Shown here piece by piece: positions 44,662-56,355 of a DNA stretch of 64,000 nucleotides. Origin of the DNA: Hexactinellida sp. DTS-2022 (taxonomy: Eukaryota > Porifera > Hexactinellida); assembly GCA_028753945.1 (NCBI GenBank), contig JAPNXP010000016.1, positions 2,822,001 to 2,886,000 of the forward strand, read 5' to 3'. The position numbers were made by a program, and so were the translations under genes. The notes under the pieces were generated by a model. It saw only the letters and a program-made list of their open reading frames with translations, made no database searches and was not told where the DNA came from. How positions within the stretch are numbered: the first letter of the stretch is position 1; every line of letters starts with the position of its first letter.

Positions 44662-44994
44662 TTATTCATTTTCAAAGTTGGTTGAGTCTACAACATCTAA
44701 GAACTCATCGACTATAATAGCGAATGAAATGAAATCAAGTTCTAGTTTCAGTTCCAATACCAATTCTGTAAGGTACTCTTTAATCAGAATCAACTGTTCA
44801 ATTTCCTCTTTATCTTTATTTCTGTTTTTTGTTCGGTAAACTTTCATTTTTTCAGTTCTCCTCTGTTTTTTGATGATTTTATGTATCTCAGGTGAAAATC
44901 CACTTTGTTCGATGAACCTATTTAAACAACGAATATCCCATATTTTGATCTTTTCAAGTGTTAAGCCGTCCGTATTATGAAAGTATTCTGCCAT
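44662..44994 (-). CDS. Small Maf/bZIP-like protein, paralogue A
   Basis: 110 residues, one exon. An N-terminal helical segment (DIRCLNRFIEQSGFSPEIHKI) is followed by the basic stretch QRRTEKMKVYRTKNRNKDK and a heptad-like region rich in Leu and Ile (IEQLILIKEYLTELVLELKLEL). Column by column this matches the three genes at 48689, 50099 and 54325, with the shared core RRxx[KQR][ML][KR]xYR. It is the most diverged of the four, and the zipper is short. No other known domain. bZIP function (DNA binding and dimerisation in the nucleus) is inferred only. A GGAACTGAAA string encodes part of ELELKLEL. Confidence 0.55.
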   Translation of the reverse strand: MAEYFHNTDGLTLEKIKIWDIRCLNRFIEQSGFSPEIHKIIKKQRRTEKMKVYRTKNRNKDKEEIEQLILIKEYLTELVLELKLELDFISFAIIVDEFLDVVDSTNFENE

Positions 44995-47900
44995 TAATTG
45001 TTTGGTATCTACTAATCTAATTGAGATAGAAGTACAATCAACTTCAATAATTGGAAAATCGGTATTTGGGAAATAAATAACGTGCGAAAACCGGTAAATT
45101 GAGACAGATTAATTTGAAACCGTTTTTGGAAACTTGTAAATTGGATTTAGTTAATTAATTAGGACAAAACATAAAACAAGTGTCTCAATTTTACACTGAA
45201 AACTTTTGTAATACGTATTATACGTTAAATTACTAAATAGTTATAATTATGCAGATAATAATGTACAATAATCGGTTTATTGTGAAATCGACATATTTTA
45301 CATGTAGTATAGTATTATTTGTCCCTCGTCATGCAATATATATTTCGTGTTCTAAATAACTTAACTTATTAGTAGAACACAGTTAATACGAACACTATTT
45401 CAGTCCCCTTCAAAGCCTTTCAATACAAATGATATTGGTTAATACGAATTCCGGATAAGGCGAACACATTTTGACGGTCCCCTGGTGTTCGTACTAACGA
45501 GGTTCTACTGTACATTAGAGATAATTATCGTACGTATTATAAAACTATAGTAATTTCTAATATACCTTATTTTATAATAGTAAAATTGCAACAAATGTTT
45601 GAAATGTAACTATATATTCTTTGGATTATTAATTGTTTGATAATTGCTTTAATTTATACTAACCCAAGTTGTTTAGTCTAAAATGAAATGATAATAACTA
45701 GTACACGACAGATATTTATTTTGAAAATTTAGATTTGTACAATTAACGTAGCAAAATTCATTTGTTATTTAGCTTGTTTGTACACAAACAATATCAAGGG
45801 TACAAACTTTGTTTACTTTTTAATCCATTTTGGGAGAAAGAGACACAATAACTACAGTAAATATAAATATAATTTTGCTTACGGAGTCAGTTAGTAATTA
45901 GTTAATTACCCGTTAGTACGTACAACAAGGGACCGTCATAATGCGTTCGCCTTATCCGGAATTCGTGGTAACCGGTGTCATTTGTATTGAAAGGCTTTGA
46001 AGGGGACTGAAATAGTGTTCTCTTTTAGCAATACAGTGTATGCCGGTTATAAGAACATCGTCGGGAACTGCACTTAATGTGCTTATAAGCGACATAAATT
46101 ATATAGGGTATATGGCAAACGTTTTCTAACATAGTGTTCTTATATCCGATATGTTCTTATAACCGGTGTGCTTATATCCGACATTTACTATATTGCTCTA
46201 TTAGTAAGTTATTTTCAGTCCCCAAGCGAGCATTTAATATTAATTCTGTTCCTCTAATAGCAAGTTGTCCTATTAGCAATCAAATTTCGTGCAAAATGCG
46301 ACTTGCTATTAAAGTAGCATCAAATACTGCTAAAAATGTAGAAAATCATTTATACTCTCTTAATTCTTAGAAAAGAATTAACTTGCAAAATTGTAACTTT
46401 TATTTAATTCCTGACGTAAATCACCAAAACATAGTTACAACTCTAGATAATAGAACTAATCTTTCAAACTATTTATTTGTGCTTTTTTTGGCTTAGCTCA
46501 ATAAATTTCAGTTGCACGATAAGGATAGCTCGAATCCAAATAATACTAAAAGAAAAACAGGCAATAGAATAGACAAATTATTGATTGGTTAGATGAATTT
46601 ATTTTCAATCAATCAAATTGCAGCCTCAGAAAATATTTCTATTATGCACAGTCTATTTATACTAATTGAATAACTTATGTCTACCATGGCCTATACTATA
46701 TTATACGGCTAGATAAGTTAAGTATTTGCTCATTTCATTTCCAGGCCAGTGTTTACTTTCTAATTGCTCGTAAAATCAATTACTTATTGTCATGGAATAA
46801 ACTAAACTTAGGTTTTCAAATACGCTAGAAACATCTAAAATACTTTAACCACAATGACGTAATCAAATATATGGTAATTTTAAATTCCAGCAATGCAATC
46901 TTAAGAATTCCAATAATTGTACTGGTTGCTACAATACTTTACAAGACACATTCTTTCAAAGAGTTTCAAATTTCTAACTTTCAAAACCAGTCTGTTCATA
47001 TGTACTAACCAAATTGATGTGTTGTATTTATCATAGTTTCAATTTGGGTATACTATTGTCCTATAGACCACCAACTGTTATTATATAATGAAGTGTAATC
47101 GAATGTCCAATCTTACTTTGGGTGCAAAGGACATAGTATTAACCATGTTCGTACTAACGAGGTTCTACTGTTATACGTTTGATGGTTGAATAACTAAATA
47201 TATGTCGTATATGAATGCACTATTAACGGATAATAACAATTATATATTGTAATATATACTAACAGTATATGTAGAGTAAACAAATTAGCAGATACACTTA
47301 ATTAATATCGTATGAAAACTATTTTACTGGAACTACAGTATACTCTCGTTAATAGGAACACGGATAAAGCGAATATCGGTTAAGGAGTACAAGGTTTAAT
47401 TCGTATAAATAGAAAAAAAAACACTTTCATTTTCACTTTCAATTGAAATTCAATTAACTTTACTTTCACTTTCGCCCGCCAGCTTAGGGCTTGTTAATTA
47501 AACCAATATTTAAGTATTGTATAAGGAATTTATATATGTACGTATGGTATCTAGGATTTTCGTGTCTGGCACTTTATTATGGGGGTAGAAATTTTCCGGC
47601 ACAAAAAGATATTAGCCATATTACATAATCAGTATAATTAAATGATGCGGCATTATTTTAAGGAGGTAAAACTGCTACGGTGCAAAACAATTGTTCATTC
47701 AAGCATTTCTGGACCAGAAATCTGGCCATACACCTGACAACTAATTAGTGCCAACCCGGCACCTAAATCGAATCGCAATTCATGCACTTTTGACCACAAC
47801 TGATGCCTCTATACTCCGCTTAATAGAGCCACCGGTTAATAGATTTCTCCGCTTAATCGGGTCAAAAATTTCACAGGATTTATAGGACGGAATTATAGTT

Positions 47901-48637
47901 TAACTCAAAATATTTTCGGTTATTAGATTTCTCCGCGCAAACTACCCTGGAACAAAACTGACCTTATTAGGCGGAGTCGACTGTATATAGTGTCATTAAT
48001 ATAGGTGTTAATATTTTATGGCTAAATCTTATTGGTCCAGGTTGTTAAACCTCAATTTGTCTTTAAAAACAGTTTTAATAAATTATGGTTACATCTTAAG
48101 TTCCAAGCTGTAACCATAGTAATAGTTAGCAATTTTTATGCTGCCTTCCATTTCTCTTAAATGCATGATGTATGCTAATTTAGTTTTTAACTTTTAGGTT
48201 GTTTGTCTAACTAACTATGATTACTGAATAAGCAACTTTGATATATATTTAGATCTTTAGTAGTATTTGTCATTGTATAATATTTTCAGGGGTTAATTTC
48301 TAAATTAATTTAACTACAATTTATATGTAATTCAGTTTTCTATAGAATTTGCTGATTTTATTAACGAAATTTATTTAATTTTTTTCGTAGAGGGAAATTT
48401 TCCAATTTACTTTCCATTCGTTTATAATTCGACAGCTCGTTAATATTGGCTAATTTATATCTGATAGTTAATTATTGTTCTGCTTATTGTCCAATTTTAT
48501 GTAGAGAATTTATATATTGGGCCCGTTCTCCCAATTTACCAAAAAATACTTTAAATAATTTTCAGTTTTAAAGTTCAAATATTTAACTTACCTTTTGATT
48601 TAATTTATTTGTACGAACCCGTTGGAATGGTGACTAG
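44995..48637. other. 3.6-kb gene-free stretch with scattered repeats
   Basis: Family A at 45369-45512 (left end short) and a partial one at 45920-46028. Family D at 46032-46191. Family G (ATTAGTAAGTTATTTTCAGTCCCCAAGCGAGCA...) at about 46195-46310. Composite repeat M at 46490-46680. Family A fragments at 47145-47171 and 47338-47405. Family B at 47810-47985. The rest is AT-rich with no frame of note. Confidence 0.6.
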
Positions 48638-48645
48638 TATAAATA
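48638..48645 (+). promoter_or_regulatory. TATA box of bZIP-like paralogue B
   Basis: TATAAATA, 43 nt before the ATG at 48689. Confidence 0.55.
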
Positions 48646-48688
48646 CAAATAACTTTAGTAATTTTAAAAACAATAAATTTGGGAAATT

Positions 48689-49030
48689 ATGTCTGCAAAA
48701 GATTTGAAGTTTATCAAAAAGTTTGACATTGATCCAATTTGGATAATGGACATTGATTTCCCAAGTTTTAAACGTTTTCTATGTTTCAAAAATATAACTT
48801 CGTTTGAAGCGGAACAACTAAAAATAGTTAGACGCAAATTGCAATTACGCAAATATCGTTTGGAAAACTATTATCGGAAGAAGGATCAACTTTCTGATTT
48901 ATTGGAAAAGAAAAGAAAACTTGAAATGGAGAGGGCAGAACTTTTGAAAGAAATTGAAAATTTCAAAAATGAGATTTCATTAATGGATTTTATGACCTGT
49001 TTGGATCAATTGGAAGTTCAATACAAATAA
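48689..49030 (+). CDS. Small Maf/bZIP-like protein, paralogue B
   Basis: 113 residues, one exon. Layout: helical N-terminal part with DIDFPSFKRFL, basic region VRRKLQLRKYRLENYYRKK (about 47-65), then an uninterrupted coiled coil with leucines and isoleucines at heptad spacing (LSDLLEKKRKLEMERAELLKEIENFK) to about 100. The block aligns with the extended homology plus basic region of Maf-type factors (RRTLKNRGYA against RRKLQLRKYR), but the asparagine that contacts DNA bases in bZIP proteins is replaced and the distal arginine is a tyrosine. It might therefore dimerise without normal DNA recognition. Not assigned to a named family. Confidence 0.62.
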   Translation: MSAKDLKFIKKFDIDPIWIMDIDFPSFKRFLCFKNITSFEAEQLKIVRRKLQLRKYRLENYYRKKDQLSDLLEKKRKLEMERAELLKEIENFKNEISLMDFMTCLDQLEVQYK

Positions 49031-49229
49031 TTCGATACCTTAAAATTTATTTTCTGCCCCCTAAATTAATTGCTTGCAAATTTGCTAGCTAACTACTTGT
49101 TTTGCTCTGCTTTAGAAAGTTTTTGATGTTATTTTGAATCTTTTGATGATTATTTATTTAATTTTGTTTGTTCTTTTGTTGTCGCAAATATGTAAATAAA
49201 TTATGCTTATTTCCTAAAACTATTAATTT

Positions 49230-49625
49230 ACAGACACAATAATAGGTGTCTCTATAGAGGAACTGATTCCTATTAGAATCTCTATGTACAGACACAATAA
49301 TAGGTGTCTCTATAGAGGAACTGATTCCTATTAGAATCTCTATGTACAGACACAATAATAGGTGTCTCTATAGAGGAACTGATTCCTGTTAGAATCTCTA
49401 TGTACTGACACAATGATAGGTGTCTCTATAGAGGAACTGATTCTTGTTAGAATCTCTATGTACAGACACAATAATAGGTGTCTCTATAGAGGAACTGATT
49501 CTTGTTATTATCTCTATGTACAGACACATTAATAGGTGTCTCTATAGAGGAACTGATTCCTGTTAGAATCTCTATGTACAGACACAATAATAGGTGTCTC
49601 TATAGAGGAACTGATTCCTGTTAGC
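49230..49625 (+). repeat. 58-bp minisatellite, about seven units
   Basis: Unit contains GACACAATAATAGGTGTCTC and TATAGAGGAACTGATTCC, then TATTAGAATCTCTATGTACA. Units differ by single bases only. The GACAC...GTGTC and TAGAG...CTCTA inverted pairs give each unit hairpin potential. Lies 200 bp after paralogue B. Confidence 0.92.
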
Positions 49626-50098
49626 AATTGAACTATAAAATGGAAACATATAAATTTATATTTATTTCTTTGATTATATAATTATATTAATTTTTTTGAT
49701 TATAATTTAAGTCCTCGTTTGTTAATTTAAGTTCGCGTTTGTTAATTTAAGTTCGCGTTTCTAATTTTGTGTGATTGGTTCCAATAGGAATTATAATCCC
49801 TTGCGAAAATCTGTTTAATTCCAAATTAGTCAATTTATTTACACAGGTGCCAATTTTGACTTTCTATTACTCGAAAGTGTTAGTTGCATATAGTTGTTAC
49901 GTAAACAAAGTATTTTATTTGGTTATTTGGAAAAATACCTCCTTATTTTACATAAATTTACAAGTGCCACCATTTATGCTCCAATAAACCAGTTGAATAC
50001 AAGACAATAAGTATATATACAAACCCAATTTAAATATTCCATATACAAATCCAATTTAAATATTCCATATACAAACAAACTATAAGTTTCATTCAGAA
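49626..50098. other. Spacer upstream of paralogue C
   Basis: A 22-bp near-tandem repeat TTAAGTTCGCGTTTGTTAAT at 49709-49765. Duplicated ACAAACCCAATTTAAATATTCC and a TATATATA (50012-50019) upstream of the ATG at 50099. No other gene. Confidence 0.5.
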
Positions 50099-50383
50099 AT
50101 GACCTTTCAAGAACTAAACTTTTCATTTCAACTTGGCGTCACAATTGATTGGCTACGAGATTGTGAAAATAAAGAACTTTGTGACTTTATTTTTGTAAAC
50201 AATATTGACGCTTTTGATGTTAAAAATATGCGTGAAATTCGTCGGAAATTTCGTATGAGGCATTATCGACTTGAAAGTTATTACAAGAAAAGTATTCTTC
50301 AATTAAACAAAGTCAAAGAAGATCTAATCGATGTTAAAGCATCTCTGGAAAATGAAATTATGTTTTACAAAACAAGTCAGTAA
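50099..50383 (+). CDS. Small Maf/bZIP-like protein, paralogue C
   Basis: 94 residues, one exon. Same plan as paralogue B: N-terminal helix with WLRDCENKELCDFIF, basic segment IRRKFRMRHYRLESYYKKS (about 41-60) and a shorter coiled coil (ILQLNKVKEDLIDVKASLENEI). The block RR.x.RMRHYRLESYY is nearly identical to RRKLQLRKYRLENYY of paralogue B, so the two are the closest pair and lie 1.1 kb apart on the same strand, consistent with tandem duplication. Lacks the last helical stretch present in B and D. Confidence 0.6.
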   Translation: MTFQELNFSFQLGVTIDWLRDCENKELCDFIFVNNIDAFDVKNMREIRRKFRMRHYRLESYYKKSILQLNKVKEDLIDVKASLENEIMFYKTSQ

Positions 50384-53300
50384 TAAGGCCAACAAAAAAT
50401 ATTTATCTTTGCATATTTACATATTACCATAGTTACTTGTTTAGCTTGAGCTCAGCTTTGCTTGCTTGCTTATTTGTTTTTGTTTACTTTCATGTGCTTA
50501 CTAGTATATTTGTGTACATAATGTTCTGCTAATACATTGAATACACATACACACTATTAAAAATTCGAGCTGTCGCAATATTTGTACGTAATTAATGTAT
50601 TCTTGGATACAGTAGAACTTATTAATAACAGCTACCCAAGGAACTAGTACAGTGGATGCCGGTTATAAGAACATCGTCGGGAACTGCATATAATGTTTTT
50701 ATAACCGACATAAATTATATAGGGTATATGGAAACCGTTTTCCAGTAAAATGTCCTTATAACAGGTGTTCATATATCCGATAAATACTGTAGAAATATTG
50801 CTCTATTGGCAAGTTATTTCAGTCCCCAAGCGAGCATTTAATGTTAATTCTGTTCTTCTAATAGCAAGTTCGCCTATTATCAACAAATTTCCTGAAAAAT
50901 GCGACTTGCTATTACGCGAACACCACTTTTGTAATAAGTTACTTTCATTATGTGTTTATATTAATTTAGATATTGTATATACGAGACTAATTATATAGCA
51001 TAGATATTATTAACTTAACTTCCAATGGGGACCGTAGTATAAAGTAGGCTGAAACGAATATTCGAAATGTAACGAACGAACCTTTTTCTAAACGAACGAA
51101 TATTCGAATATTCGTTCGTTTGGATGAGTAAGCATTAAATCAATTTCTAGAAACAAAATACATTGGAAAATAGGTTTTGATAATGTACAATGGTATAATA
51201 ATAGCAAGTTATATCCTTATTACTAACGCACATAATAATATGCTATATATCTGGTTTGTAATTGCTTTGTACTTAACTTTACATAATGTTAGTATGTATA
51301 CAGTATTACATTTGATTTTGCTTATAATACAGTCATGTCTGGTTATTTTGAACAATATTTCGTATGCTTAATATGAACTTTTATTATTAACAAGCCCTAT
51401 GGCCGAATTTGACAACTTACATAGGGTTTGTATTACGTTGAGTTCGCTTATTATGAGTCTCTCTATTATGAACACAATTTTTGGTCCCTTGAATGTCAAT
51501 AATAATAACCTGACTGACTTAAGGGTAAATAATTTATATTTCAACCTAGGCCTTTTGCCCACTTATGGGATAATTATTAGAGAAAACTTACTATACCACC
51601 CAAGTATTAAAAGGCTTTGAAAGAGACAGGAACTAAGTATGTACTAACCGGAACTAACTACAGTGGTGTTCGCGTAATAGGAAATCGAATTTTGCTTGAA
51701 ATTTGCTTGCTAATAGGCGAACTTGCTAATAGAAGAACAAAATTAACATTAAATGCTCGCTTGGGGGGAAAAATAACTTGCTATTAGAGCAATATTGTTA
51801 TTACAACATTTGCTATTAGAGCAATATTGTTATTAGAGCAATTGCAATTAGGCGAACAACATTATACGTATGTTTTAAGCGGAATTGTCAGTTTATTATA
51901 AAGACAGTTTTGTGTACAATTGTAGTTTATATTTTGAAGAGAACCACAAAATCTTTCAAATAATTGAGAAAGGGCACATTCTATAATGACATATTTATTG
52001 TGTGAATTTACAGGGATAATATATCTGAGGTTTACACATATGTTGTATAGCAATTTATAAATCCACTCATTATATTTCCAATAATAATTGTTGAAAGATA
52101 TATCAACTTACATACACTTTATAGTTTCAATTCAGTAATGTTGTAATCATTTGTATTCTGAGAATTAATTAAAGCTAACTGACTTTGGTTTTAATTTGTT
52201 GTACAGTACATAATGGATATATAGTGATTATGATGGGATATGGAATTTTTGGCCAAATTACCACTATATCCAATATTTCACTATTACCATTATATAACAG
52301 CATCTAATATATATGACTTATATCCATTAGTAACTTATTCAATTAGTATAAATAGACTGTGCATAATAGAAAGATTTTCTGAGGCTGCAATTTGATTGAT
52401 TGAAAATAAATTCATTTAACTAATCAATCATTTGTCTATTCTATTGCATGTTTTTCTTTTAGTATTATTGGATTCGAGCTATCATTATCGTGCAACTGAA
52501 ATTTATTGAGCTACTAATGGGAGGATTTGAATTTCCCAAACAAATTACATTGTATGGCATTCTTATTAAGACTTTATGAGGAATGTATTTAATACACCAC
52601 AGAGATACATAATTTAGTTTCAAGGCGTAGTAAGGCCGCATAGCGGCCGTCAATTGAGGCGTGAAGCGCCGAACAGTCTCAAAGCGACCGAGACCGAAGG
52701 GCTCGTGCTGTAAAATATGAAATATGAGGGCCAAGGAAGGTCAAAAATCCAATATTAGGCCGTATAAAATAAATAACTTGTTTATCATCCCCGACGCCCC
52801 AATTTTTACTATCCGTCCGGATCTATTTTATTATTATCTTATGAAAATAATCGTACAAAATATAAGCAATAAACTTGTGTAAAGTACCTACTATGCATAA
52901 ATCTTTAATAAGTCCTATATTTTAGAGCATTACTTTAATTATTTGGGCATTGTCATGTTATTTTCTAATTAAATTAAATATTTATATTTATTTTTGGAAT
53001 AGGATTATGTTATTTGCATATTAATGGGAATAAAAAATAAAAATAAAATCCCGTCCGCCTTCCCAATTTTCTCGAAAAATATGGATGATAAACAAGTAAT
53101 TTATTTTATTTGGCCTAATAATATTGTATAATCTGTGCACAAATTATCACTCTATCCAATAATGATATCACTATAACCAATAATATTTGTATGGGATTTG
53201 CTCGGGGACACACCTAAAGCGGAAAAATTCTAACTATATCCAATTTGTACTTTATATATTAACAGGTGTCGCTAAATATACCGGAACAATATAGTACATC

Positions 53301-54300
53301 GTATAAGGAAACACATTTTGACGTGGTGTTCGTACTAACGAGGTTCTACTGTACATATTTGTTAACTGAAACTATCCTTAAATTAGTATTACATCGATAC
53401 CAACGACATTAGTTGTCCGCTAAAAGGAATTTAGTACTAAATCATAAGACAGGAAGTTATGAAATAATAAACCCATAATTATTCATATTGCAACTAATTA
53501 GTTATATAAATAGATAATAGTCATAATACTATATAGTAAGTTTATATGTTGAATTATGGTACAAATCAAATTCTTTAAGTTGTGATGAAATGAAAGTAAA
53601 ATTTAACAAATTCTTCAGTCATTTTAATTCATTATTCAGTCAACTCCGCTTAATCGGGTCACTTTGGTAAAGGATAGTTTGACCCGATTAAGCTGAGAAT
53701 CAAATTAACCGAAAATATACTATTTTGAGTCAATCAATCCAAACTTTGCCCAGAAAAAGCAAATTTGAGCTCAAAATCCCTAATTTTGACCCGATTAGCC
53801 GAATATCTTTTGTATTACAGTATAACCTCGTTAGTACGAACGCGCTTATTACGAAACTCCAGTTAATTAATACGAACACTATTTCAGTCCCCTTCAAAGC
53901 CTTTTCAATACTAATGACATCAGTTAATACGAATTCCGGATAAGGAGTACACATTTTGACGGTCCCCTGGTAACGAAGTTCTACTCTTGCTTCAATTGGC
54001 ATGATTTTGTTCCATGAAAATGCGCCATTAATTAATTAATTAAGCGAGTTTACTGTAATTTGATACTTATTATAATGTTGCTATCACCAAGGATAAATTC
54101 CTGCGCGAATTTCATTAGGCGCGTATTAATAACCGAATCTAATTAGCTAACCGATTCGAAATTAGGCGCTAAATATTAATTTAATAATAGCGCTTAAACT
54201 TTATTTATTGATTATTAAGTTAATTAGCCGATTATATTTACAAACGAATTTGATTGGTAGTTGTAACAAACAGTTTAATTAGCAACATAGCAAAGCATTA
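50384..54300. other. 3.9-kb gene-free stretch with many repeats
   Basis: Family D at 50648-50791 and family G at 50795-50930 and 51660-51850. A short palindromic AT motif (ACGAATATTCGAATATTCGTTCG) near 51095. Family E at 51328-51516. Composite repeat M inverted at 52325-52740. Family A fragment at 53300-53352, a partial family B at 53637-53730, and a full family A at 53817-53990. No convincing gene. Confidence 0.6.
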
Positions 54301-54324
54301 AAAAATAAATTCAAATTTATAAAA

Positions 54325-54648
54325 TTAGAAATCTTGGTTTAATAAATCTAATAATTCAATCATTGCCATTTTGTGTTTCAGTTCTTCAATTTCATCTTCC
54401 AAAGAATTTGCTTCATCTACCAGATAATTCCTTGTTTGCATTAGTTGATTTATTTCCACTTTTTGTCGCGTGCTACTCTCATTTCTGTATTTCCTCATCT
54501 TGATTCTACGGCGAATGCATTTGATTTCACGTATGTCACGCTTTGGTACCAGTTTGTCTGTCAGTAAGGTGTTCAGTGACATTATATCGGCGTCAACCAC
54601 TTCTTGTTTCTTCAAGCCATATTTCTTCAAAATTTCAAAATCAGACAT
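54325..54648 (-). CDS. Small Maf/bZIP-like protein, paralogue D
   Basis: 107 residues, one exon. The DADIMSLNTLLTDKLVPKRDI segment resembles the extended homology region of Maf proteins (MSVRELN...SKEEV). It is followed by the basic region CIRRRIKMRKYRNESSTRQK (about 45-64) and a coiled coil (INQLMQTRNYLVDEANSLEDEIEELKHKMAMIELLDLL) to the C terminus. Of the four paralogues it is the most Maf-like. As in the others, the invariant bZIP asparagine is absent. Separated from paralogue C by 3.9 kb of transposon-rich sequence and on the opposite strand. Confidence 0.62.
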   Translation of the reverse strand: MSDFEILKKYGLKKQEVVDADIMSLNTLLTDKLVPKRDIREIKCIRRRIKMRKYRNESSTRQKVEINQLMQTRNYLVDEANSLEDEIEELKHKMAMIELLDLLNQDF

Positions 54649-54709
54649 GAACTTTTTAAGATCTCAAAATAATAATTTGTGTTTTTTAAAAAGGTAGTTG
54701 TAAAATTTA

Positions 54710-54717
54710 CTTTTATA
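54710..54717 (-). promoter_or_regulatory. TATA box of bZIP-like paralogue D
   Basis: TATAAAAG on the minus strand, 61 nt before the ATG at 54648. Confidence 0.5.
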
Positions 54718-56355
54718 GCTGTTTAATTAGTTTCACTTTAAATGCTATTTGATTATTTATAGTTTATTGCTTATATCATTTCTAAATTTATGAACTGAAT
54801 TGACGTGTTCGCCTTTTGTGAGTTCCTTCTAATTTTAGAAATCCTGGAAATTACAGTTTTTCCCAACCTTTGTTTACTTATTGTTTATCCTTAATTTAGT
54901 ATCAACTTAGCTGATTTCACCTTGGTTACTTGTAGAAGCACCAATAATGTTGTTAATTAATTTAATCACAAAATGATTAGCATATTTACTGGAATTCATT
55001 TACATTTAATCAGAATTAGCAATTTGTTAAATATTTCGATTGAATGGTCATTTTTTTAATTCTGTTAAGTTACAGATGTTTCATTCCAATTTAACAGTTC
55101 TAATTATGTTATTTAGTTAGTAGGAATTTGTCCCTTATCCTAAATAAGTGTTAATTAAAAGGTATGAATAATTATTCAAACTCTTTGACCGGAATTTATT
55201 ATTATTGAATCCGTTGTATTAACCGTGTTATATTAACGAGGTTTTACTGTATTATTACGAAATATTTTAATTGGTCAGTTCAATCGTTATCTTTATAAAT
55301 ACAACACAATTGATTTTCCGTAAAAACAACAAATTCCATTTGTTGTATTACACATTTATACTATTCAATAGTTTTAGTTTCTATATAACTAATTTAATGA
55401 ATTATTTATTACAAATATTATAATTCATTGAAAGTATTAATTCAATTTACGTATATTTATTTCTTAAAATATATATTTGTTATTATTACATAATATTTAC
55501 GAATTGAGACAAATAATTATGTCGATATTCTATTTCCGTTTGGAAACTTGATAATCATACGTTGTCTTTAGTGGCACTTTATATATGGTAGTTTGTCTAA
55601 ATAAAGTCATTTGCTTAATATAGTTAGTTCAATATCGATTACTATTTATCAATTTAGCGTTTTAATCATTGTGACTAATTAGTGACTAATTAATGACTTA
55701 AAATTAACATAATTTGTCTACAATTTATAATTTGTGGACACATTTTTTCTCCAAATATGGAAATTAATTTGTTAAAATTATTCAAGTTGTTATACATAGT
55801 ATTATATCAGCCAATGAATTCACAGTATTAATTACAGTATTCTGGTTACTCAATTGACTTATGAAATGCGAGCTATTTATATTATACAAACCACTCAATT
55901 TAATTGGTTAATAAATCCTTATTCTTGTATAGTAGTTTGGTTGTTATTAATTTTATAATTTAAGCCCCTAAGGGACAATTTTTCAAGAGGGCTACTATTC
56001 GATTTCCCTATTCTAATTTAACAACTACAGTATAACCTCGTTAATACGAACACCAACGGACGGTAAATTTGTTCGCTTTATCCGGAGTTCGTATTATCCG
56101 GAGTAATACCCATTGAATAGCCATTGTAGGGACCAGATTTGTGGAACTGTTTGTTCGTCTTATCCGGAAATTCGTATTAACCGTGTTCGTACTAACGAGG
56201 TTCTACTATATTTCTATTTAACACACCTATTATATTTATAATACCTATTCTATATTTAGCCCCTATACCATTTAATTAACACCTATTTTATTTAGAATAC
56301 CTATAATACATTTAATACCTATTATATTATTGTGTGTGATTAGCCGTTATTTCCA
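54718..56355. other. Gene-free stretch; family A subtype 2 at 56027-56211
   Basis: AT-rich spacer. A family A remnant ends at about 55254 (ACGAGGTTTTACTGTA). 56027-56211 starts TACAGTATAACCTCGTTAATA and ends ACGAGGTTCTACTATA. Several ACCTATTATATTTA-like words precede the AF10-type gene. Confidence 0.55.

Noticed and set aside
46134-46370. 78-codon frame and similar ones at 50765-50998
   Set aside because: Both run across family D and family G elements and match each other only as repeats.
49230-49625. Regular 58-bp repeats considered as a CRISPR array
   Set aside because: Head-to-tail repeats with no unique spacers, in a eukaryotic context.
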